Shown one piece after another: positions 18,456-25,827 of a stretch of DNA of 64,000 nt; the first letter of the stretch is position 1, and every line of letters starts with the position of its first letter. The position numbers and the translations under genes are program-made. Source of the DNA: Blastocatellia bacterium (GTDB lineage: Bacteria; Acidobacteriota; Blastocatellia; HR10; J050); assembly GCA_026985075.1 (NCBI GenBank), contig JALSQX010000011.1:1-64000 (forward strand), written 5' to 3'. Below the pieces are notes generated by a model. That model searched no databases and was not told where the DNA came from. It saw only the letters and a list, made by a program, of their open reading frames with translations.

Positions 18456-19277
18456 TCAAAAATAGGCGTGCAATCGCGAGAAAAAGAGGTTCACCATCGT
18501 GTAACTGAACAACACCACCAGAAAGCCCCCCACGGCTACCCACGCCGATCGCTGACCACGCCATCCACGGCGTTTTTGCAAGATGATGTAGAGCGCGTAA
18601 ATGACCAGCACGAGCAGAGACCAGGTGATCTTGGCATCCCATCGGTGCGAAGCGTGACTCCAGGCTCGTCGGGCCCATGCCACACCGGTCAGAATGCCCG
18701 CACTCAATGCGCCCACGCCGAGAATGACGCTGGTCAGGTTAACCCGTTCCAGAAGATCGAGCGAGGGCAAGAGCGAGGACCATCGTCCCGGCCGATGGGT
18801 CCGCAGTCGCCAGTGTTGGATCAAATACGCGACGCTGGCGATGAACGAGATGGCGAAGGCCGCATAGGCCAGGACGCTGATATTCACGTGAAGGGCGAAC
18901 AGCCATCCTTTCACCCAAGGGTCGATCTCAGTGGGCACTCTCTGAAACAGAGCGAACGCCGCTTGAAGAACGATGACGATGGGCAGCAGAAAAATACTCA
19001 TGGACTTCTGCCGAAGGTAGAGTTCCAGCCCGAGATAAATCAACCCCAGATCCCAAGCGAACAAGGAGATGGACCCATAGAGATCGCCGTAGGGAACGGA
19101 TCCGATGAGTGCAGCGCGTCGCATGAGGGCGATGAAATGGATGACGAGTCCCAGGGCGAGAAATCCAGTGGCCATTCGACCTAGATGAGGCTTCCGGAGG
19201 GTGAGAAATCCCACGTAGCCACTACCGCTCACCAGATAACAGAGCACAGACATCCAATTGAAGACCGTCGCGCTCAT
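18456..19277 (-). CDS. hemX: CcsA/HemX-like cytochrome c assembly family membrane protein
   Basis: This encodes about 273 residues from the internal ATG near 19277; a GTG 22 codons upstream is possible but the added residues are polar and unlikely. Eight hydrophobic helices are visible. The C-terminal half has the CcsA-family arrangement, with a His in the loop and helix regions and SHRWDAKITWSLLVLVIYALYI in place of the canonical WDPKE/W-rich segment. The gene neighbours hemA exactly as hemX does in Bacillus-type hemAXCDBL operons, where the protein influences glutamyl-tRNA reductase level. Whether this copy aids cytochrome c haem delivery or HemA control cannot be told from sequence alone. 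Confidence 0.8.
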   Translation of the reverse strand: MSATVFNWMSVLCYLVSGSGYVGFLTLRKPHLGRMATGFLALGLVIHFIALMRRAALIGSVPYGDLYGSISLFAWDLGLIYLGLELYLRQKSMSIFLLPIVIVLQAAFALFQRVPTEIDPWVKGWLFALHVNISVLAYAAFAISFIASVAYLIQHWRLRTHRPGRWSSLLPSLDLLERVNLTSVILGVGALSAGILTGVAWARRAWSHASHRWDAKITWSLLVLVIYALYIILQKRRGWRGQRSAWVAVGGFLVVLFSYTMVNLFFSRLHAYF

Positions 19278-19419
19278 GACTGCCCATTCAGGGAATCTCT
19301 TCCCCGCCTCCTGGGGATGGCGTTGTCTATCGCCCTCCTCCACCAGTTGTTCATCGCTCTCAGTTTCCTGAAGCTCTTCGGTGTGCTATCATCACCTTTT
19401 AAAGGAGCCATTATAACAG

Positions 19420-20493
19420 ATGGGGGAGGGCATTTCTAATCGAGATCGCCTGCTCCGCGCCTGCCGGCGTCAACCGGTGGATCGTCCCCCCGTGTGGCTC
19501 ATGCGGCAAGCCGGGCGTTATCTGGAAGAATACCGACAACTCCGCGCGCGCGCCTCATTTCTCCAGTTGTGTCAAACGCCGGATCTCGCCGTAGAGGTCT
19601 CGTTACAACCGTACCGCATCCTCGATGTCGATGCCGTCATCCTCTTCTCCGATATTCTCATCCCCGTTCAGGCTATGGGCGGCGTTCTCCTGTTCACCGA
19701 GCACGGGCCGCGCATCACTGAACCCGTTCGCACGATGGAACAGGTCGAGGCGCTGGCCATCCCCGATCCGGTGGAATCCACTCCATATGTATTGGAAACG
19801 ATTCGCCGCTTGCGAAGAGAACTCCAGGACGGCGTCCCCATCATCGGGTTCGCCGGCGCGCCGTGGACGCTGGCCACTTACCTCGTGGAAGGCGGAACAT
19901 CGAGGCACTTCGCCGTGGTGAAATCATTGGCCTACTCCCATCCGAGCCTGCTCCATCGATTGTTGGGGAAATTGGCACAAACCATCACCCTCTTTTTGCA
20001 GGCCCAAATCGAAGCCGGCGCCGACGTCGTTCAGCTCTTCGATACCTGGGCGGGAGAGTTGAGTGCGGACGCCTATGAAGAGTTTGCCCTTCCTTACCAG
20101 CGTCAGATCATCGAGAGCTTGCCGCGCGAGCGCGTGCCTGCCATTCTCTATATCAACGGCTGTGCTCATATTCTGGAGAAGATGGCGCGCTCGGGGGCCG
20201 ATGTGCTGAGCATCGACTGGCGACTCGATTTAGCCGAAGCGCGCCGCCGCGTCGGCGATCGTCTCGCCCTCCAAGGGAATGTTGATCCTGGCGTCTTACT
20301 GGGCGCACGCGAGCGCGTCGAACAGGTCGCGCGTGAAACGCTGAGCAAAGGCGGAGGCGTGGGGCATATTCTCAACTTGGGGCATGGCATCTTGCCTCAG
20401 ACCCCGGTAGAAAATGCCCGCGCTTTGGTCGATGTCGCCAAGAGGTGGACGCGCGATGCCGAATCGGGAAACGACGTGATGTCGAGGACATGA
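19420..20493 (+). CDS. hemE: Uroporphyrinogen decarboxylase
   Basis: This removes the four acetate carboxyls of uroporphyrinogen III to give coproporphyrinogen III. The 357-residue protein has PPVWLMRQAGRYLEEYR (family signature with substrate-binding Arg), DAVILFSDILIPVQAMG with the catalytic Asp, GFAGAPWTLATYLVEGG, DTWAGELS and LNLGHGILPQTPVENA near the C-terminus. AAAGGAG precedes the ATG. It opens the plus-strand half of the haem block and diverges from the minus-strand array across roughly 142 bp, which must hold both promoters. Confidence 0.97.
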   Translation: MGEGISNRDRLLRACRRQPVDRPPVWLMRQAGRYLEEYRQLRARASFLQLCQTPDLAVEVSLQPYRILDVDAVILFSDILIPVQAMGGVLLFTEHGPRITEPVRTMEQVEALAIPDPVESTPYVLETIRRLRRELQDGVPIIGFAGAPWTLATYLVEGGTSRHFAVVKSLAYSHPSLLHRLLGKLAQTITLFLQAQIEAGADVVQLFDTWAGELSADAYEEFALPYQRQIIESLPRERVPAILYINGCAHILEKMARSGADVLSIDWRLDLAEARRRVGDRLALQGNVDPGVLLGARERVEQVARETLSKGGGVGHILNLGHGILPQTPVENARALVDVAKRWTRDAESGNDVMSRT

Positions 20494-20529
20494 GCCTTTG
20501 AGAGCCACGGCCGGGAGGAGAAGAGAATC

Positions 20530-21951
20530 ATGCACAGGCCATCATCCTTCGAGTTTGCGTTGAACGGTGAACATTGCCAACTCACGCTGGATGTGCTCAA
20601 CAAATACAATGTACCGGGCCCTCGATACACGAGCTATCCGACGGCACCGGAGTGGTCCGATGACTTTGGACCGGCCGATTTCGAGCGAGCCATGATAGAG
20701 GCCGATTCCTCAACATCGCCCAGGCCGGTCTCGCTTTACTTCCACATCCCATTTTGTGAACGCCTCTGTCTCTTCTGCGGGTGTAACGTCGTCATCAATA
20801 AGCGGAAGGAAGTCGCCATCCCATATCTGGAGCATCTCCGGCGAGAGATCGAGCGCATCGGTCGGTTCGTCTCGCCCGCTCGGGAGGTGATTCAGCTTCA
20901 CTGGGGCGGCGGTACGCCGACCTATCTCTCACCAGCGCAAATCGAGGACCTCTTTGGATGCATCAGCGAGCACTTCCGATTCGCCCCTGATGCCGAGATT
21001 GGCGTGGAAGTCGATCCGCGAGTGACGACCGAAGAGCAGGTGCGATTATTGCGCCGCCTGGGCTTCAATCGCATCAGTCTGGGCGTGCAAGATTTCAATC
21101 CCCTCGTCCAAAAGACGGTGCGACGTATCCAACCTTATGAGGAAACGAAGGCGCTGGTTGATCTGTGCCGCGAAGTGGGTTTCGAGAGCATCAATATCGA
21201 TCTCATCTATGGTCTTCCCCATCAAACGCCGGAGAGCTTCGCTGACTCGGTGGAGAAAGTGATCGCCATCGATCCTGATCGTATCGCCATGTATAGTTAT
21301 GCCCACGTGCCCTGGTTGAAGAAACAGCAGCGTTCGTTCGAGAAGTATATTCCCGAGGGAGTGGACAAGTTTCTCATCTTTCGCATTGGTATTCAGCTAT
21401 TCACCGAGGCGGGCTACCGGTATATTGGCATGGATCATTTCGCCAAGCCCGGCGATGAGCTGACCATCGCCCAGCAGAACAAAACGCTTCATCGCAATTT
21501 TCAAGGATATTCGACGCGAGCCAATGCCGATTTATACGCCATGGGCGTGAGTTCCATCAGCGGATTTCACCACGCCTATGCGCAAAACTATCGCGACGTG
21601 CCGTCCTACTATGAAGCGCTGGATCAGGATCGGTTGCCCACAATGCGGGGCTGGTGGTTGACCGCAGATGACATCATCCGGCGAGCTGTGATCATGCGGA
21701 TGCTCTGCCATCGCGTGATCCACAAACCGGAGATCGAAGCCGAATTCAATATTTGCTTCGATGAGTACTTCGCCGAGGAGCGATCGAATCTGGAAGAATT
21801 GCAGGCCGATGGCCTCATCACCATGGACGAGGAATGTATCCGCGCTACTCCCCTCGGCTGCATCTTCTTGCGAAACATCGGCATGGCCTTCGATAAATAT
21901 CTCCGGCGACGGCGCGGGCAAGACCAACCGATCTTCTCCAAAACATTGTGA
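20530..21951 (+). CDS. hemN: Oxygen-independent coproporphyrinogen III oxidase
   Basis: This radical-SAM enzyme oxidatively decarboxylates coproporphyrinogen III without oxygen. The cluster motif is C76-x3-C80-x2-C83 in FHIPFCERLCLFCGC, with the additional C85 seen in true HemN. The N-terminus NVPGPRYTSYPTAPEW, HWGGGTPTYLSP, GVEVDPR and NIDLIYGLPHQT follow in order. The 473-residue length and the C-terminal HemN domain distinguish it from HemW-type proteins. It sits 36 bp after hemE with GGAGGAGAAGAG upstream. An anaerobic-type enzyme fits the nitrate-respiring lifestyle suggested elsewhere in the window. Confidence 0.96.
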   Translation: MHRPSSFEFALNGEHCQLTLDVLNKYNVPGPRYTSYPTAPEWSDDFGPADFERAMIEADSSTSPRPVSLYFHIPFCERLCLFCGCNVVINKRKEVAIPYLEHLRREIERIGRFVSPAREVIQLHWGGGTPTYLSPAQIEDLFGCISEHFRFAPDAEIGVEVDPRVTTEEQVRLLRRLGFNRISLGVQDFNPLVQKTVRRIQPYEETKALVDLCREVGFESINIDLIYGLPHQTPESFADSVEKVIAIDPDRIAMYSYAHVPWLKKQQRSFEKYIPEGVDKFLIFRIGIQLFTEAGYRYIGMDHFAKPGDELTIAQQNKTLHRNFQGYSTRANADLYAMGVSSISGFHHAYAQNYRDVPSYYEALDQDRLPTMRGWWLTADDIIRRAVIMRMLCHRVIHKPEIEAEFNICFDEYFAEERSNLEELQADGLITMDEECIRATPLGCIFLRNIGMAFDKYLRRRRGQDQPIFSKTL

Positions 21952-21963
21952 GTCGGGAACGAG

Positions 21964-22983
21964 ATGGCACCACGCGCGCGAACCGGCATCTTGCTCCTCA
22001 ATTTCGGCGGACCGGAAACGCCAGATGACGTGCGCCCTTTCCTTCGACGCCTGTTCGCCGATCCAGAAGTGATTCGTTTACCCGCCATCGTCCGGGTTCC
22101 TCTGTCTCGCGTTCTGGCTGCCGTCCGGCACCGACGATCACGAGACGCTTACCGGCACATCGGCGGCGGATCGCCGATTCGCCGAATAACCGAGCAACAA
22201 GGCGAGGCCCTGAAGCGTGCTCTCCAGGGGTGGGGATACGACGTTGGCGTATACGTCGGCATGCAATGCTGGCACCCGTTCATCGAGGAGGCCGTTGAGC
22301 GCATTGTTGAAGATGAAATCACACATCTGGTCATTTTGCCCCTGTTTCCTCAATTCTCCTTCACGACGACGGGCGCTTGTCTGGCCAAGCTGCGCCGGGC
22401 GGTGCGACGGCGATCGGATTGGCCGGTGAAACGGCAGGTGACGATCGAGCATTGGCACGAAGATCCGCGATATATCGAGGCCGTGTCTCGAATGATCGAA
22501 GAGGCGTTGGACGATTTCGCGGCGAAGATCGGTTCTCGCGTTCATCTCCTGTTCAGTGCCCATAGCATCCCTCAACGATACGTGGATGAGGGTGATCCCT
22601 ATGTGGCGCAGACACAAGAGACGGTAGAACGGATCATGGATCGACTCGGCCGTCGGCATCCTTATCATCTCGCCTTTCAAAGCCGTCTCGGTCCGGTGAA
22701 GTGGGTATCGCCCTACATTGATCGGGTCATCGAGCAGTTGGGGCACGATGGCGTTCGACACTTACTGGTCATCCCCATCAGTTTCGTTTCCGAGCATATC
22801 GAAACACTTTACGAACTGGACATCCTCTATCGGGAGACGGCCCGTCGGGCGGGTATCACTGATTTTCGACGAGTGGCCGCGCCGAACACCCATCCGGCTT
22901 TCATTGGCGCCCTCGCTCACCTGGTCCGGAAGCGACTTGCGGCGCTCGATGTCACCTCAGCCTTGACGCATCCGGGAGATTGA
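21964..22983 (+). CDS. hemH: Ferrochelatase
   Basis: This inserts ferrous iron into protoporphyrin IX. Landmarks are LLLNFGGPETPDDVRPFLRRLF at the N-terminus, GGGSPIRRITEQQ, the catalytic histidine in LLFSAHSIPQRYVDEGDPY, AFQSRLGPVKWVSPY and FVSEHIETLYELDI with the conserved Glu. The 339-residue length is normal. It starts 12 bp after hemN and ends 3 bp before the oxidase gene, so the four plus-strand haem genes form one operon. Confidence 0.96.
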   Translation: MAPRARTGILLLNFGGPETPDDVRPFLRRLFADPEVIRLPAIVRVPLSRVLAAVRHRRSRDAYRHIGGGSPIRRITEQQGEALKRALQGWGYDVGVYVGMQCWHPFIEEAVERIVEDEITHLVILPLFPQFSFTTTGACLAKLRRAVRRRSDWPVKRQVTIEHWHEDPRYIEAVSRMIEEALDDFAAKIGSRVHLLFSAHSIPQRYVDEGDPYVAQTQETVERIMDRLGRRHPYHLAFQSRLGPVKWVSPYIDRVIEQLGHDGVRHLLVIPISFVSEHIETLYELDILYRETARRAGITDFRRVAAPNTHPAFIGALAHLVRKRLAALDVTSALTHPGD

Positions 22984-22986
22984 ATC

Positions 22987-24354
22987 ATGGGACCGCAGGT
23001 CATCATCATTGGTGGAGGAATTTCAGGGCTCACCTGTGCCTACCGCTTGAAGCAACGGGGATATGAGGTATTGCTCCTGGAGCGAGAAGAGCGGGTCGGG
23101 GGCGTGATGCAGAGCGAGCGTCGGGACGGATTCCTGACCGAGCATGGGCCGAACAGCTTTCAGAGTGCGCCAGAGATCATGGAGCTCGTCGAGGAACTGG
23201 AATTGACCGACCAACTCGTGACGGCCCCCGGTTCGGTGCCTCGCTACATCTACTATGATGGGCGACTTCACGCCTTCCCCACGAATCCGCTGGCGTTCTT
23301 TTCGACCGCGCTGTTGAGCTTTCGCGACAAGGTGAAAATTTTCCTCGAACCGTGGGCGCCGCCGCCTCCCGAGCGTGAGGAGTCGATTGCCGAATTCATC
23401 ACGCGACGATTCGGTCGCCGCGTCCTCGAAGCATTTGTGGATCCGTTCGTCTCCGGCGTCTATGCCGGTGATCCAGCCCGACTGAGTCTGGCGAGCACAT
23501 TTCCGTCATTGGCCGAATGGGAGAAAACGTACGGGAGCATATTGAAAGGACTGATTCGCTCCCGAAAGGATGCCTCTCGGCCGCGCTCCGAGAGATTGCT
23601 CTGTTCATTCCGACACGGGTTGGGGCAGCTCCCTCGGGCTCTCGCCGAACGATTGGGCGATGCCGTGGTGACTGGGGCTCGGGCCGTCCATTTGGAGACG
23701 GTCACCTCAATGATGGGCCCTCCTTATCGGCTGACGATCAAGTGGTCGGCGGGAACAGACCGCGTCCGCGCTGACGCTATCGTATTAGCGACGCCCGCCT
23801 ATGTAGCTGCCGATTTAGTACGCTCCCTCTCCCAACCACTGGCTGAGGTGTTAGAATCGATCGAATATCCACCGCTGGCGGTGATTTGTTTGGGGTATGA
23901 TGAGACAGGCCTCCGGCGATCTCTCGACGGATTCGGATTCCTCGTTCCTCGACGTCAGGGCATCCGGTTGCTGGGGTGTTTATGGAATTCCAGTCTCTTT
24001 CCCGAGCGTGCTCCTGAAGGGAAGGTGTGCCTGACTTGTTTCGTCGGTGGGACGACTGATCCAACGGTGCGCCAATTGAGTGATGAACAGGTGGTGAACA
24101 TGGTGTGTGACGAATTGAGGCTGATACTCGGCGTCCGGGCCGAGCCCCGGGTCGTCGCCATCCATCGCCATGACCGAGCGATCCCTCAATATCATCTGGG
24201 ACATCACGCGAAGCTCCAACGGGTGGAGGAGTATCTCGGTCATCTTCCCGGTCTCTTTCTGGTGGGGAATTACTTGCGCGGTGTCTCGGTGAGTGATTGT
24301 GTGCGCGAAGCGATGAAGACCGCCGAGCAGCTCGATCGCGCGTTTCCGGATTGA
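22987..24354 (+). CDS. hemG: Protoporphyrinogen oxidase (HemY/HemG flavoprotein type)
   Basis: This FAD enzyme oxidises protoporphyrinogen IX to protoporphyrin IX with oxygen as acceptor in characterised members. It has 455 residues. The dinucleotide motif IIIGGGISGLTCAYRL begins at residue 5, followed by LEREERVGGVMQSERRDGFLTEHGPNSF, a central PFVSGVYAGDP segment and the C-terminal FLVGNYLRGVSVSDCVREA, which closes the FAD site. Pairing an oxygen-independent HemN with this oxygen-using oxidase is common in facultative bacteria. It is the last gene of the plus-strand haem operon. Confidence 0.94.
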   Translation: MGPQVIIIGGGISGLTCAYRLKQRGYEVLLLEREERVGGVMQSERRDGFLTEHGPNSFQSAPEIMELVEELELTDQLVTAPGSVPRYIYYDGRLHAFPTNPLAFFSTALLSFRDKVKIFLEPWAPPPPEREESIAEFITRRFGRRVLEAFVDPFVSGVYAGDPARLSLASTFPSLAEWEKTYGSILKGLIRSRKDASRPRSERLLCSFRHGLGQLPRALAERLGDAVVTGARAVHLETVTSMMGPPYRLTIKWSAGTDRVRADAIVLATPAYVAADLVRSLSQPLAEVLESIEYPPLAVICLGYDETGLRRSLDGFGFLVPRRQGIRLLGCLWNSSLFPERAPEGKVCLTCFVGGTTDPTVRQLSDEQVVNMVCDELRLILGVRAEPRVVAIHRHDRAIPQYHLGHHAKLQRVEEYLGHLPGLFLVGNYLRGVSVSDCVREAMKTAEQLDRAFPD

Positions 24355-24498
24355 CCTCCCGAGGTGGGCGAACCGCGCTTCTCCCTTGATGTGGAGACCC
24401 GAGGCCGCGATGAACGATCAGCGAAGGCGTTCATCCCTCGAAACCGCTCATTAGAGACTCGATATCTCCTCATCGGCGAGGGATGCGCCATGCTTCCT

Positions 24499-24975
24499 TC
24501 ACACATCGGCTAATCGCGCCTTCAACCACTCAGCGAAAATGCGCGCCTCTTCGCGTTTGCCGCGGGAGAGCGCTCGGTTCATTCCGATGAGCGCCATCAC
24601 TTCCGCATGATGTTGGCCCGCTCGATCTCCTCGACTCTCGAACTCGCGATACAGTCGATCGATGCGCTCGACGCTCGCTCGGGCATCCTGGGGCGTCTTG
24701 AATCGCACGATGCCGCGGGAGAAGTGGGAGTAGAAATTCATCAGTTGAGCGCTCGTCGTGTACAGATCGAAATAGCCAGACAGCAGGCCCGCTTCGGTGA
24801 GCACACGCGCCACGTAGCTCGGTTGCGAGTGGACCGCCGAGGCCAATTCGGCCACGTTGGTCATCCCCGTGCGGTAGAGTTCGAGGATGCGCTCCTTCTT
24901 GGACGGTCGCTTTCGCGTCCGCCCCGTTCGGTCGGGCATCCTCACCAGTGACGATTTTCTGGCCGCGTTAGTCAT
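24499..24975 (-). CDS. Small helix-turn-helix protein of unknown family
   Basis: This encodes 158 residues with a basic N-terminus (DRTGRTRKRPSKKER) and a probable helix-turn-helix in RILELYRTGMTNVAELASAVHSQPSYVARVLTEAG. The remainder is helical with aromatic residues (GYFDLYTTSAQLMNFYSHFSRG) and charged helices to the end. I read it as a DNA-binding regulator or a component that binds DNA or sigma, but I do not recognise the family. The start may be ATG 24975 or an internal Met 12 codons on. It diverges from the XRE gene across 168 bp. Confidence 0.7.
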   Translation of the reverse strand: MTNAARKSSLVRMPDRTGRTRKRPSKKERILELYRTGMTNVAELASAVHSQPSYVARVLTEAGLLSGYFDLYTTSAQLMNFYSHFSRGIVRFKTPQDARASVERIDRLYREFESRGDRAGQHHAEVMALIGMNRALSRGKREEARIFAEWLKARLADV

Positions 24976-25143
24976 CGCGTGTTCTCCACGTATCCAGAGC
25001 CGCGCCGATCAAAGATGAACCCTCCGGTGACTCGCCGCGAAAACGCGCGACTCCGGTGATTGTTTCATCTATGAAATAGTATACCCGAAATAAACCAGCG
25101 TTTCAAAGGGAAGAGGAAATGAGAATCTGCTTCCTCGCGGCGC

Positions 25144-25584
25144 TTGACTGTAATACCATGCGCGATGGCGCCGGAGGCGAAACGGCGGAAGAGAACGAAC
25201 CGCTCCCGGTCCCCTATCAAACTGACCGAATTGAGCGCGTCCATTCAGCGCAAGCGAACCGCTGAGGGCCTCTCATTGCGCCAGGTCGCCCGGCAGGTTG
25301 GGCTGGGGGCGTCGACACTCTGGCGATTGGAGAGGGGACGCGGAGTACCTGATTCGGCGACTCTGGCGCGATTGGCCGAGTGGCTGAGCGTCCCGCTGGA
25401 GCGACTGGTCGACGTCGCCAGGCCGACGAAGCGGAAGGCGATCGTTTACTACGAGGATGAGAACACACCGGATATTGTGGAAGCTCACCTGCGCGCCGAT
25501 CGTCGTCTCTCGCCGGAGACGGCCAAAGCCTTGGTTGAGTTATTTCGCGTAGCCTACAACCAATTCGCCCGAAAGAAGAGGTGA
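25144..25584 (+). CDS. XRE-family transcriptional regulator
   Basis: This encodes 146 residues. A Lys/Arg-rich start leads into a classic Cro/CI helix-turn-helix at about residues 35-85: RTAEGLSLRQVARQVGLGASTLWRLERG followed by PDSATLARLAEWLSVPLERLV. The C-terminal 50 residues (YYEDENTPDIVEAHLRADRRLSPETAKALVELFRVAY) form a helical tail often seen in regulators paired with metallopeptidases of the ImmA type, but no peptidase gene is adjacent. The first codons are uncertain: a second ATG lies at 25165. A TTGACT hexamer occurs just upstream. Confidence 0.85.
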   Translation: MTVIPCAMAPEAKRRKRTNRSRSPIKLTELSASIQRKRTAEGLSLRQVARQVGLGASTLWRLERGRGVPDSATLARLAEWLSVPLERLVDVARPTKRKAIVYYEDENTPDIVEAHLRADRRLSPETAKALVELFRVAYNQFARKKR

Positions 25585-25827
25585 ACGCTTCGGCCTTCTC
25601 ATCAGACCGCGTACGAGCGCGTCGATCCCCGACCGGACGCCCATGAGCGGAACGACCTCAGAGGATCTCTCTTAATCTCGATTCGCCCTTCCATCGTGAA
25701 CTCGCCGTACTCCCGTGAGCCCGGTCGGGCATCGCCTCTGAGGCGACGAGGCCGAAACCCAGCCGTATCAGACCAAGTCGGTTTTGACGGAGGTCCCAAA
25801 CGACGGACGTCGCTATCTCTTCCTCGG